From positions 10,704,895-10,768,894 of the forward strand of contig NC_079913.1 in assembly GCF_024868665.1 (NCBI RefSeq): a stretch of DNA of 64,000 nucleotides. Reading direction: 5' to 3'. A program made the position numbers and the translations under genes. The DNA comes from Triplophysa rosa (Eukaryota > Chordata > Actinopteri > Cypriniformes > Nemacheilidae). Position 1 is the first letter of the stretch. Each line of letters opens with the position of its first letter. Positions 22,499 through 34,648 of the stretch are shown here, in pieces. The notes below the pieces were generated by a model. The model was given only the letters and a program-made list of their open reading frames with translations, searched no databases and was not told the DNA's origin.

Positions 22499-22695
22499 TA
22501 TACATTTTATTTATAGACTATAATAAATGATATATAAATATAAAAAATGTATATACACATGTAAATATTTCTTAAATATAAACATGCACGTGTGTGTATT
22601 TATATACATAATTATTATACACAGTACTGTACACACACATATATTTTGTAAACAAAAACTTTTATTTTGCTTTCGATTAGTCACGATTAAACAAT
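22499..22695. mobile_element. Remnant of a GATTAATC-type hAT MITE
   Basis: AT-rich sequence ending in ACTTTTATTTTGCTTTCGAT and TAGTCACGATTAAAC resembles the right part of the element at 31730-32061 (ACTTTTATTCTAGATCCGAT, then TAATTGTGATTAATCG). The left terminus is lost against the gypsy LTR, so the gypsy probably inserted into or deleted part of it. Confidence 0.45.
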
Positions 22696-22737
22696 AGCAA
22701 TAAGATAAGGACAAGTAAGAATAATGTTTAAAAAATC

Positions 22738-22850
22738 ATGCTGTTTTATTGTATTAGTTAGCTGTATTTTTTTAGATATCATTACTTAATCAAAACAACG
22801 CGAGAACAGTTATTAGATATTACTTGGAATGCACAATAAAAAAGCATAAA
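22738..22850 (+). repeat. Dispersed repeat copy 1
   Basis: The words TGTTTTATTGTATTAGTTAG, CAAAACAA and TTGGAATGCACAATAAAAAA appear in the same order and spacing at 33488-33605. A weaker third copy is at about 48555-48612. No coding content; the family is unnamed here. Confidence 0.6.
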
Positions 22851-25800
22851 CATTTTAGAATTTTTTTAGAAAATGGTTAAAAATCAGGTTATCTGTTTTA
22901 GCAAATGAACTCTCCATATGCATCTGAATACATAAGTAATCTAAGAAAATATACAGTATGTGTGCATGAATAAACATGGGCGTGAATATTGAGATGCATA
23001 TGCATTACAATATGGAGTGTGACGCTGTGAGTCTCTTAAACGGTCATTATTTATTTATTTATTAATGCACACAATTAAAGTACAATAATGCTGTCCCTTT
23101 CACTGTTGTCTTCATCTCGGGGCGTTATTAAAAGTGTTTTTTTGTGCTAATCAGTTCTGATTGAACAACATTGCATAACCACAGACGCTGACAGCGAGAG
23201 CTCTACAGACAATAGGACAGAGCACTGAATCCTAGGTAATCATAGACAGTCTACTGTGTAATGATGAGGTGAATGTGCGTGGATGGTGATGGCTTCAAAG
23301 AGTGGCTCTGGACGATTCAAATGCATTAGAAGTTTATGAGGCGTCCCTTAGAAACAATGGAAGCTATGGACAGGAGTGGCACCAATAGCTTGTGGGAAGA
23401 TCACTATCCTGTTGTTACCAAGCAACTAAGAGTGCTCTGTCTCCTTTAGTTAACTATTTTAAAATGTATCTAAAGTCTGACAGCATCATAAAAAGTCAGT
23501 TTTACAACTCATGTGCTATATTAGGTTGTGTTATTAGCGTGAATGTCATGTGAACAATACTCATGGAACACACATATTGGCAAAATGTATATTATTTAAA
23601 TGCACTGTAGCTTGCCTAAACGTAATCTCAAGATTACATCTAATATTGATTCTTGAACAAGGATACTTGAATACTAGGATCCTGTGCGTAGCTTCTAGTC
23701 TAAGTAGTTAAGTATTCTGGTCTGGACTGAGCCCTGTGTGAATGGCAAAAAAGGGTCAAGCCATTAGTCTGATTAAACCCACACCCTCTCTCGCTATCAA
23801 TCACGATCTCATCCATCTCTTCAATAATGTTCTGTCATCTCTAAGCCACATCATTTCTCATCACTCTCTCATTACTTATGCCTGAGCAGGACAATTATAC
23901 ACTCCTTGAATGGACAATCCTCACGGAGCATCCTAGGGTCAGGGGACCTGCTCAGGGGCATGATTGTGATGGGGCTGAGGGAAAGATCTTAAAAATTAAA
24001 CAGCTCATGGGTCACCTCTCCTTTCATTAAAATCCTCCAACTCAGTTATGTAAAGCATACATACATATTCTGCACATTTGTATTTTTTTCTAAAATAATG
24101 TTAAAGGTTTCTTGAACAATAAATATTTCCATTTGCTTTCTGACCGCAACATCATGTCCAACCCAGGCACAAAATGACATGTAAATACATTTGTTTCCTG
24201 CAAAAAGTTAATTGTCTCAATCAATTACATCATATTTCATATTTAATTTACAACTGTGTTCTGGATTCTGGACCAATTATACTTTTAATGTGGGTGGGCT
24301 ACCCTGCACGACGCAGAAGCAGCTAACATAACAGACACTTATTTCTTATCATGTTTCCTTTCTTGCTGATTATAGCAAAAACTTTACATGAATTGCATGG
24401 GAAAGATGCAGTTTATAGCGTCTTGCTTTATTATGTCACGGCTGGCTGGGACATGGCTGTTTTTTGCCACTGGACTTCTAAGATGTCTACATGTAAAACA
24501 ACAACACAGACCTTTTACACACAGAAGTCTTATAGAAGTGACTAAATGACTAAATACTCTGAGAAAATTCCAGAAATACAAATCCACGTTGGCCCCTAAG
24601 ACCAATTGGGTGCAGCTAATTGTTTATTTCAAGTATTTTTTGAGCTCTTCGTCTATATCCAGGCAATGATCACCCCCCATTAAACACACCAAAGACCCCC
24701 ACAATCCTTCATTCCCTATCTAATTCCACTGGGTACGGTAAGGAAGTCTATGACATACAATGCCTACATCCTTGCCTGGCCATTATTATCAGTGCTGGCC
24801 CAAACCGACACCGGCCGAGAGAAGAGGCCGAGATAATCAACTTATGCTTTCTGCACTTTATGACAAAGCCCCAGATGCTGGGGGCAATACATTGCTTACT
24901 GTATATTGGCCGTTTTTATGATAAAAGCAGAACTGAAATCTATTTATGTTATGAAATCTATGTCACCAGCATAGGCACCAACATGACTGGAGGCAGGTGA
25001 ACAATAGAGGATACTGCAGGTGACACGTACATCAAGCCACGCAAAATTTGTCATCATTAACAAAATAAGCCTTGTGCTTGCCGAACCCTTTGTACCTACA
25101 GTACAACACACACAAACACAGAGACATACACATGTCTTTGGAGAATGCACACACTGCTGCCAAAAGTGTTAGAGATGCCAACACTAATATTGACCCTGTG
25201 CGATGTTTACCAGGTCCTGTGAGGAATGCTTAAGAAAAATGTGAGAAATATCATGCGTACAACATTATAAAGTGCTGGAGACACTTCAAGGAGTTGAAAA
25301 TGCATTGCATTTCTAACATTTCATATATCGGATGTAAAATAAATAGAAGGATGAGAGACTGTAAACAACAGTGCTGCTTTTACGGTGCAAAGGCAGTTTT
25401 CCATGGGGAGCACTTTACGGCTAATGACAAGCTGAAGAGAGATTCTCAACATCGTATGCATGCATACACACAAGCTCATACACATTTATATCTTGCACAC
25501 TTACTGAAAATGGGCAAACGTAAACTTGAAGTAACCTAGTACCGAACAAAAGCAACGGAGCCAGGCAGGCTAAAAATAAACCCGTATTAGAATCCACAAA
25601 CAAATATCAATGCAGACGGTTAAACAAGCATCTGCAACACCTGTTGACAACAACACCGATGAAATCATCCTCTCTCTAGTTTCTCTCCGATATCATCGCT
25701 GGCTTGGTTACCATGGACTCACATTACAAAAATCAATATCTAAAGACAGTGTCCTCATTCCAAAGCATGAGATTTGGGTCACAGCTGAGCAGTGCATGCT

Positions 25801-26520
25801 ATTCAGCACATCAAGAAAATACACCGCGGGTGAGTAATTATCAAAGAGCCTTCAATACGTTTCTAGTGTATAAATGAGGGTTTTTTTGAAAATATACTGC
25901 CTGTACAGAATAATTAGAGGTGAGCAGGCTGAAGTTGTCAAAAGCACTATATCTCAGTAATGATAGGGTTTAATGAGTCAAAGTTTGATTACATAAAGCT
26001 TGTTTTCTGTAGCAGTGGTTGTTGATGTCAAACAAAACGCAAAAATCGTCATTAGATTATTCAAAGAATATCATCAGCATTTTTTTTTATAAAGGAACTT
26101 CAATTATATGTGAGAATTCAGCTACATAAAAAAATGTTCTAGTGAAATTATATATATATTTTATTATATACATTTTGTTTATAATAAATGGTCACGTTGT
26201 CATACTCATTAAACAAAATATTTGTATATTTCCCTATAATGGTGATTTTAATTAATGTATTGTCATTAAATTTTTAATTAAGATGAAATCCTATTTAGAA
26301 ACTGACTTTTTTGAGACATTTTCAGTTTTGACAACTATCCCCGCTCTCCACTATTCGTGGCTTACGTAAAACACTGATGCACATTATATATTAAACATGC
26401 AGTCGAATGGAGCGATGACATTTCTATAAATTGTAGCACAATAACTATATTATTAGTATAAATCCAATTTCAAACAATATGCAGTGCATCAACTATAAAG
26501 GATACGGCTTTAATTTACTG
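22851..26520. other. Non-coding sequence, no gene recognised
   Basis: Mostly unique sequence. 24770-24885 (GGCCATTATTATCAGTGCTG and the following CCGAGATAATCAAC) is a high-complexity patch that might be regulatory. No splice-bounded open frame or transposon terminus was found. Confidence 0.4.
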
Positions 26521-26524
26521 CCCT

Positions 26525-27480
26525 CACAGTCTGATGCTCTTTTGCGCTCGCGCCTCACACAGGAAAGCACGCGCTCCGTCACGGCGGCTCGCGCGCTCAG
26601 TTGTGCTGCTGGTTAACGCCTTAATCTAAACTTAAACCTCATGGATCATAATAGTTTTTGCGTGCATATAAATTGTCATGTCTGCCTATGCCGCGCAAAA
26701 CTCTGAGCACACCCTTATTGCGCGAACTCGTCGCGACAAGACGATAAAAAGCAACAAAAAACATTTAACTTATCTTGTTCAGAAGCGTATTGAACTGCAA
26801 ATAACAACCATAACGCGCAAAAATAACCAGAGCAACGTGTTTGTATGAGATATTTGGCTATTCAAATGCATTCTGGAAATACTTAAAGTTTAAATACTCG
26901 CCTGATATGTATAAAATCTCGTCCCGTTGGGCGGGTGGACCTTCGGGGAATTAGTCCCCGTGTTCATGTCTGAGAAAATCATATTTCCGCCAATGCAATG
27001 CAGAATTGATCAGCAGTGTGCAAAACAAGCCTCCGATTGCAAAGTGAGAATTAAATCCTTGTCGTCAAGTTTAACTGATCAGGGATCAGACCCTGATGCT
27101 GGACTTGTCACATCCACAAAGAGGGAAAGAAAACGCAACTGCGCTCCTTTTGCGTGCACAGACAGGCGCCTTGTATGAATAAAAGTCAGTTTAATGCTGA
27201 CATTATCGATCAGAGATGTGAAATAATCAGTAGGCTGATATATTGAGCAGCAGGCTCCATGACCGTAGCACGGATGCTGTGCGCCCGTGTGCTGGACCAG
27301 TCCATCTGTTCGATAAGCTGCTGCCTAGTCACATCATTATTACAGCCTCAAAGACCCGGTGAGCCAATCAGATATCAGAATCTAAACTGGGCGGAGCTAC
27401 ACGAAGGGCTCCTGTTCGGACGGATGCTGAGAGAGATGCACAGCAGGGGCACATATTCGCTTATCTATGCACCATGAACA
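26525..27480. promoter_or_regulatory. CpG-rich block, candidate promoter or enhancer
   Basis: CpG dinucleotides cluster here far above the surrounding AT-rich DNA, strongest at 26545-26605 (GCGCTCGCGCC, GGCGGCTCGCGCGCTCAG) and again at 26725-26745 and 26920-27480. Vertebrate DNA loses CpG unless unmethylated, so such retention suggests an active regulatory region or first exon. No ATG frame in it resembles a known protein, and no transposon ends bound it. A role as promoter of the minus-strand gene is possible but unproven. Confidence 0.35.
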
Positions 27481-28291
27481 AACTGAAAACATCGTTGTTG
27501 TACAACGAAATGATATCCGCAGGTCCAAAAAAGTTGTATCATTATTTTAAGTAGATTTAATTTTTTGTCAATTTCCTGTCAGATCAATATGATTAAATGA
27601 TGATGCATAAAGTGAGATAATCTGATCAGATCAAAAAACGGATTTTCAATTTTGTGCGTCAAATGGTCAGCAAACAAACTGGGGGCAGTCCACGGGCGTG
27701 TTGTCTGAGACTGGGATCAATACAATTTTATTCCTTCCACATCACTTCACCTCTTTGTGAAAGAATTCCACTACAACAATTTAATATGAGTATTGACCAA
27801 GATAAACTTCCTTTCAGTTAATAGAAGAGCTCTTTTAATTCAATGCTCTTTCAACCGAGTAGGGCGAACATGAAAGCCTCATTCAATGTGGCTCCATTGC
27901 TTAGCTTTTCTGAGAATACATGTTGCCATTGTTGAGGAAGATAATCAAATCTATAAAGCCTGGCTAAGTGAGAGTCCATATCTTCGACTTTATTGAATCA
28001 GATACCCTAGACTTTTTTTGTATAGCTCTCAACATGTATGTGCCATAAAGGTTAGCACACTTCACCAGTTAAACAAAGCACATGACTAGTAAACTTCCGT
28101 TTACCTGTAAAATGTCACCCTACATGTAGGTCACGGGGAAAATGCATAACTTATGAAAATGAGTTTGTTTACATCTCTTATCATATGCGACAGTAATAAA
28201 AAAGTTTGCCTTACCAAACAGTACCATTTACAAAAGTATTGTAGCATGAAGAAAAATGCAAGTACTGTACTGTACACACAAGCAACAGCCC

Positions 28292-29838
28292 TTAAAGGGA
28301 TAGTTCACCCAAAAAAGAGAAATTCTGTCATCATTTACCCACCCTCAGAGGTGGGTAGTAACGCGCTACATTTACTTCGTTACATTTACTTGAGTAACAT
28401 TTTGGAAAATATGTACTTTTTAAGTAAAATTAAAAGTGTGTACTTTTACTCTTACTTGAGTAAATTTCTAATAGAAAATCTGTACTTTTACTTCGTTACA
28501 TAACTTACATTGCGTGACGTTCCTTCGTTCCTTCATTTTAAAATATGCTTTTTAAAACGCGTTGTTTATTTCAAGGTTGTCGTCTCTTTTTACGGGCATT
28601 CCCGAGTGATCGATTCTTTTGAGTCGATTCTTTTGAAAGCATTAATTGAACAATGGGCAAAACCATTTGAATAGGCTAATGAATCAGTTCAAATGATTTG
28701 TTCAGTTCGCAGCACGATCTGAATCATCTGAAGCAGGATTACTCACTCCTCGTAGCGCGAAACTTAAGAACACGCAGAACACAAAGAGCGTTGGATGAAG
28801 TGGATATTAATCTATATCTATACAATCAAAACTGCAAATGTGTCATATTGTTTGCCAGCAATGATAAATGCCCGCCATATGCGCGCACCCGCGCGACCTG
28901 TTCGTCAGACACAGCAACATGCGCGTTACCTGTCAGACACAGAGACGTGGGCTTGCAGAAATATACATTTGAAGAACAGAAGGAAGAAAACTTGTTGATG
29001 GGCGTGTGGTTCACTGTTTACTGTTTGTTTACAAGTAAGAGCGTTTCACAACACACACGTGACACAACACGAGAAAACATGAGCTTTGTTCAAAAATGTG
29101 TATTTCATTTAAGAGAGCACTGCAGATGTTCTAGATCATCTTAGGAAATGCTCTGAGTTTAGTTCATGCTTTAGTTTGACATGGTCTATTATTCTAAATA
29201 AGTTGTGTAAACTACATTGACATCAGGACTAGATGAAATTTACAGAAATGCTTGTCTCTTCTGTGTTTGTCTATTCTTTAGTCTCTCTAGTATATTGCAA
29301 AGATATCTGCTTATGATAATTAAAAATATTGATAAAAATGTAATATTAAAATATTGGCGTTAATATTAATTTTATGTAGTAGGCCTATATAATCAGATAC
29401 AAAGTAACTAAGTAACTAGCTACTTGAGTAGTTTTTTCATTGCATACTTTTTTACTTTTACTCAAGTAATTTTTAAAATAGTGACTTTTACTTTTACTTG
29501 AGTAACAATTTCTCTAGTTACTTGTACTTTTACTTGAGTAAAGATTTTGGCTACTCTACCCACCTCTGCCCACCCTCTAGTTGTTACAAACCTGTATAAA
29601 TTTCTTTGTTCGATTGAAAACAAAGTAAGATATTTGGAAGAATGTTAGCAACTGACCGTTGACTACAATTTAAATTTTTCCTACTATGGTAGTCAATGGT
29701 GCCCCAAAACTGTCAGTTGCTAACATTCTTCCAAATATCTTTCTTTGTGTTCAACAGTACAAATTCATGTATACAGGTTCGGAACAACTAGAGGGTGAGT
29801 AATTCGGTAATTCGAAAATTTTGGGGTGAACTTTTCAT
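28292..29838. mobile_element. Foldback MITE (TTAAAGGGATAGTTCACCC family), split by a hAT insertion
   Basis: The left end TTAAAGGGATAGTTCACCC at 28292 and the right end GGGTGAACTTTTCATAA at about 29838 are the ends of one element interrupted at the TTTACCCACCCTC site by the unit 28346-29568. The core contains a 28-bp perfect inverted pair, 29628-29655 and 29713-29740, giving a long hairpin. The family is frequent in cyprinids; five more copies occur in this window. Confidence 0.85.
28346..29568. mobile_element. hAT-type element nested in the foldback MITE
   Basis: The termini CAGAGGTGGGTAG and CTACCCACCTCTG are perfect 13-bp inverted repeats, with CAG...CTG ends, flanked by the 8-bp duplication CCCACCCT (28338-28345 and 29569-29576). 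Subterminal regions repeat TACTTTTACTTGAGTAA many times in both halves, probably the transposase-binding array. The 1.2-kb length and absence of any recognisable transposase make it non-autonomous; the 148-codon open stretch at 28698-29144 has no known domain. Confidence 0.9.
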
Positions 29839-29868
29839 AAATGACTAAAAAATATGGAATGATGATGC

Positions 29869-30240
29869 AATTCAATTCAATTCAATTCAATTTTATTTAT
29901 ATAGTGCTTTTCACAATGTGCATTGTTCCAAAGCAGCTTTACAGGAGCAAATAAGAAAAACAGAGAAAGGTAAAACACAGCACAGTGCATGGTGTTTATA
30001 GACCAAGCAAGATCATTATAATAAATAATATCTAATAAATAAATGAATAAATAAATGCAGTCTCCCGGTGAGCAAGCCAACACTGCACTGCTCTGCTGTG
30101 GCGAGGAACCCAAACTCCAATGATGGATAATAAAGAAAAAAAAAACCTCGGGAGAAACCAGGCTCAGCCGGGAGGGCCAGATCTCCTCTAACGTGTCATA
30201 GCTGCACTCAGTGACCCCGACCAAAGCCACCGAGCAACGT
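29869..30240 (-). mobile_element. LINE 3' region with (TTGAA)n tail
   Basis: On the minus strand it reads ...GAGCCTGGTTTCTCCCGAGG... then AAAGCTGCTTTGGAACAATG, CACTATATAAATAAAATTG and a TTGAA pentamer tail at 29893-29869. That order is the widely dispersed 3' end of a fish LINE (RTE- or L2-like). The reverse transcriptase is absent because of 5' truncation. It lies 30 bp from the foldback element. Confidence 0.65.
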
Positions 30241-30508
30241 CCACGAAGAATTGTTGCAATTGCAATTGTTTTGATTTGTGGCATGATTCTAGCACAGTGG
30301 TTTTAAAAGCCTTGTGAAATGTCTATGTAAATGTGCCTTAATCGGTTATTCACAACTTTGTTTCTGCAAATGGAAGGCAGCAAAGCCAAAAAGAAAACTA
30401 CATTTTCCATCACAAGAGTAATAATAGGTGATGGTGCTAATCCGAGTCTCTTCTTCCGAATGTCCTACCAGGGCACAGAGGCATACAGAGATGCACCAGA
30501 TGGGTCTT

Positions 30509-30510
<2 letters not shown>

Positions 30511-30548
<38 letters not shown>

Positions 30549-30573
30549 GAGGGAGAGAGAGAGAGAGAGAGAG
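30511..30573. repeat. (GA)n microsatellite
   Basis: Two GA arrays are separated by GGGGAGG. Open frames of 60-100 codons on both strands are dipeptide repeats and not genes. Confidence 0.95.
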
Positions 30574-31729
30574 TAGACTCTCCCCTGGGGTGTTGTGCCA
30601 GACCAGGAGGCTTGGATCGTGGCCGTGAAACATGCCAAGCCCCGTCACTCCTCAAAACAGCAGGCAGACACAGTGAGCACAGATGAATCTGTCTCACTAC
30701 TGCCTTATAAACAATTCCAGTTCAGCCGAAGAGGAAATTTATTTCCAAATCCTGGTCTAAGTCCTTGTAGTTGATTTGCTTTGCTGCTTTCTACTGTACC
30801 TGGTTTGCTTATCTTATGTAAGCAAACCCTCCCTCTGATTGGTCATAATTTCACCTCTAATTATTCATCAGGTATACTGTATAGGGGTTGTTTGCTGGTT
30901 CACCCTCTACTCACACTCTGATCTGAGCTTTAACAAGATGTACAAAACACACGACAATCAAATGGGGGGAAAAATCAATGTCCTCTTTCTAGGTGGCCAC
31001 TCATCCGTTTGATTCCATGAGACCTAACATGCATCCTTGCCTGAAAACACTGCACCATAATTTGACCTATTAGTCCACACCATCTCTCTGTGTGTGTCTT
31101 TATTTGTGGGTTTGCTATGGAGCAAAACGGAATGTCTAATTAAAAGGAAAATGTAACCTTTCTTTAAGGAAGCTTGTTACAGGTAAAGCTCCCTTATTAA
31201 ATCCACCAGTGGAAAAAACAGTGGAGCCACACCAGAGCTACAGGATCCCATTCTACAGATGTCATATTACCACATATTGATCATGATGGCCTGCACATCC
31301 TTTTGTTGGTCAATGCAATCTACATCCATCAATCACTGACGTCAGTGTATAGCACCAGTATTGATACGTACATTTAGGGTGTGGTTCTTTGCATGTTTTA
31401 TTTGCTTTTCCTTTATACTTAAGGCACATAAATCTGCACAGACACATACAGTACATTGAGATATACTGTGTGGTCAATAGATTTCTAGACTAATAAAAGT
31501 CCGTTTTTACTACTACAGTGTGAGTTACATTACTAGAGTGGCTTATTGGTATTACTACGAGTACACTTTAACTGCCAGCACTAATATGTGCTAAGGACAG
31601 ATGTTTATATTAAAATAGATCTCAACTTAAAAAAAAAAATTAAATATTTTTTTTATTTTTGATTTGATGTATTTGTTATAGAAATAAATATTAAATAATA
31701 CATATTTATATAATTCATTGTATAATTTT
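30574..31729. other. Non-coding sequence, nothing recognised
   Basis: Unique-looking sequence with no termini, splice-bounded frames or long simple repeats. Confidence 0.4.
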
Positions 31730-32061
31730 TAGGGCTGTCAATCGATTAATTGCGTAATGTATGTCTGTGTACTGTGCATTTTAATTTTGTATTTATAAAA
31801 ACAGACACATTTATTTAAGAAAAAATAAAAAGTTAATATTAATAAACATTTATATATAATATAAATTATTGAAAAATATAAATAAATAAATTTAAACATT
31901 TTCTAAATATATACACCTTTGTGTTGTATATATAAATATATACACCTTTGTATGTGTTTATAAATACTAAATTAATATGCACAGTACACAGACATACATT
32001 ATGTAAACACAGACTTTTATTCTAGATCCGATTAATTGTGATTAATCGTTTGACAGCCCTA
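31730..32061. mobile_element. hAT-type MITE with perfect 8-bp target duplication
   Basis: It begins TAGGGCTGTCAATCGATTAA and ends GATTAATCGTTTGACAGCCC plus TA, imperfect inverted repeats of about 20 bp. ATAATTTT flanks both sides (31722-31729 and 32062-32069). The interior is AT-rich with a ten-base word, TATACACCTT, occurring twice (31910 and 31940). Length 332 bp, non-coding. Confidence 0.9.
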
Positions 32062-33210
32062 ATAATTTTATTATACATTTTTGTTATTTATCAAAAGCTT
32101 GTAATGTATACATTTAAGTGTTTTAACCTGGTCTCTGACCTACTAAATTTAAAACTGCATCATAAACATGCATAAAAAAAAACTATGACAACATAAGCAA
32201 AGAGAGAAGTAATCATAAGCCATTTTAAAACTGGGTGTGTGAAAGTATTAAAATCACTTTTAACGTCATTTATAGAATTCTTTCAATATTTAAATGATTA
32301 ATCTAAAACTCCTCAAAAAGTTAGTTTGCTTGGTTACCAAGGAGACAAAAAAGTGTCATTGAAGAGCATATGCGTGAGTTGATGAGAGACATGATGTGTG
32401 AAGAAAATCACTTGAGTAACAATATCACAATTTATTTTTTGTATGTAATTTGTCCAATCAAGTTGATCAAATTAGGCAAATGTGCAACACTGTACCTAAA
32501 AACAATGCATCTCATTTCACAACAAGCTTTGTTGCTGATTTTACACTTCTGTATGTTCTCACCCTGTTATTAGATTTCAAATGGATTATGCAAATTATGC
32601 ATCTCTACAAGACACGTCCAAAAAACTGTTTTGCACCTTGCAAACCATATTGGCTACTCAATAGTTAATACTTGCTTACATGTGCCACAACTTGTTCATA
32701 ATCTGCATCAGTCTATTTTAGAATAATAATGATTTATGTTTTGTGCTTGAAGAGCAGACAGAACCCTTGCATTGCATATTGTTTTCAATGGAGCATATGG
32801 TGCTGAATATAATAAATTGCCGCGGCAATTATAGGTTACATAACACTCCTGCACACATGCTTTCCTGCCCTCCGGGAATATAAATATCATACCCAAAACC
32901 CCAAACATAATTCACTCTGTTTGGTCTCCTGTCATAACCCATTTACACCTATTTAAAACATTTACACTAACAAAGAGACAACCATAACAAGTAGGCCATT
33001 ATATTAGATAAGAACAAAAGTTACATAAAGAACATGCTCTGCCTTCACTGTGAAAGGTAAAAAAACTTTCTAAACCTTTCGATCAAATGTTTTCTGATTG
33101 TTTGATTACTGGAAAATAAACAAATTTACATACTGTATGGATCATGAATATCATTTATATTGACTCATCACATCTCAAAACAATTTGCAACTATTTTACG
33201 TTACAGCCAA
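32062..33210. other. Non-coding sequence, nothing recognised
   Basis: AT-rich and without identifiable gene or element ends. Confidence 0.4.
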
Positions 33211-33400
33211 CTGGCGGCTAATTCATACACATTCTTATTCATACATTTTCGTACAATCCAATCTGCTTTCCCCCCGGTTGTGATAAGGGGTGGACATCCA
33301 TGCTTGCTTTTTTTAAATAAACATATGTGTTTGTATAATTCACACTGTAATAATTCATACGAAATAGCCAGCTCAAAAGAAACCTGTTACTTGATTGGAT
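33211..33400 (+). repeat. Dispersed repeat (GGCTAATTCATAC family) copy 1
   Basis: GGCGGCTAATTCATAC, TTCATACATTTTCGTA and CAATCTGCTTT match in order GGTGGCTAATCTGTATG, TTCATACATTTTAGTA and GAATCTGCTATT at 63119-63178. Short non-coding fish repeat; boundaries approximate. Confidence 0.5.
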
Positions 33401-33487
33401 TGTTATACATACGAAGAGTTTGGTTCCAAAATGAGACAACTATATTTTTAAATTGTTTCAAAATTCATGTTTTTTATTATTTTAACA

Positions 33488-33612
33488 TTTTTATATTGTG
33501 TTTTATTGTGTTAGTTAGTTGTATTTTTTTGTTATTATGGCTTAAATCAAAACAAACCAACTGCAGTTTGACTGATATTAATTGGAATGCACAATAAAAA
33601 AACATGATTAAA
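33488..33612 (+). repeat. Dispersed repeat copy 2 (same family as 22738)
   Basis: TGTTTTATTGTGTTAGTTAG through TTGGAATGCACAATAAAAAA, direct orientation relative to the 22738-22850 copy. The 145-codon open frame over it is AT-driven. Confidence 0.6.
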
Positions 33613-34434
33613 AAAAAAGAGTTATCTACTTAAATTGGAACCAAACTCTTCATATACATTAAAATAAAAATACTTACTAATATTATTGTAAATTAATATA
33701 CAAACACACTTAACGATAACAACTTCTGTCCAGTTAAATTATTTGCTAGCATTTTCCACCCAAAAAAAATCACTACCCACACAGAACCAACTAAAATATT
33801 TTAGAACAGAAGATTTTGCCAATGTTATGATATTGGGATTCTGCATTAACATGAATGACCTGCACATGAATTAAAATACATCAAACTAATCAGGTCTTTA
33901 CCGCAGGACTCTGAGAGACAATGAATAACAATGTAAGCAGCACTGCTGTATTGTACATACAAACCTGGCAAACACACAAAACACCAATTTCCGAACACAC
34001 ACATTTCACTTTAACCCTAAAACTTTAAACCAATAACTGTATTTTGCCCAATGAAGACAGCCAATCAGCTCCGAGTACTACCTGAATGAAACTGCATGTC
34101 TGTGCTAACTTCATGTATGAATCTGTCAGCTTTTTTCTTAAGGGAGATTTTCAGCACTCTCACGCACAAGCATGTACACACCAAATCTTTCTCTATGATC
34201 AACTTCAAGATGCCTCAAGTGCTTGTTGTGTTTTACAAACCAATTTTACAGTTTGCGGGAAAGTTCCAGAGTGATGAGAGCTTGCACAAGTACCCAAAAA
34301 GTATGAGTCACTCTCCTCTCAAGCCTGCCAAAATACATCACGACATATAACCCATTAAAATGCAAGACAGAAGGCTCCCACAATCTGGAAAGAGAGAGAG
34401 TATATCTTTGTGTCTGTCATTTGGACAAAAGCAG

Positions 34435-34648
34435 CTAACACTGTCCTTACAGTATTACAGAATCGGCTGAAAACGCATCTCTTCCATCTCTTTTCTACTC
34501 TTTCTATCCTTAAAAAAAAAAAACTTAGCTTAGACCAGTTTTACTGTGCTGATGCTTTTTGTGGTCCTGATGTTGTTCCAGTTGCTTCTATTGTTTAGCT
34601 CATTTGTAAATAGCTTTGGATAAAAGCGTCTGCTAAATGACTAAATGT
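34435..34648 (+). mobile_element. L2-type LINE 3' end
   Basis: The frame reads LQNRLKTHLFHLFS, the C-terminal signature of L2/CR1-type LINE proteins. After a short 3' untranslated region comes CTTTGGATAAAAGCGTCTGC and TAAATGACTAAATG, the conserved stem-loop tail recognised by L2-clade reverse transcriptases in fish. It is a 5'-truncated insertion of about 200 bp, with an A-run at 34513-34524. Confidence 0.85.

Noticed and set aside
17055..22503. A single gypsy insertion with a shared target duplication at both outer LTRs
   Set aside because: The 5-bp flanks (ACAGT and TATAC) differ and the two LTRs are unrelated families.
28698..29144. 148-codon open frame as a possible hAT transposase
   Set aside because: It lacks the hAT dimerisation motif and any DDE-type residues and is far too short.
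30331..30697. Several 60-100 codon frames
   Set aside because: Arg-Glu and Ser-Leu dipeptide runs produced by the GA microsatellite.
33160..33597. 145-codon plus-strand frame, hydrophobic at the end
   Set aside because: It spans two dispersed-repeat copies and its composition reflects poly-T sequence.
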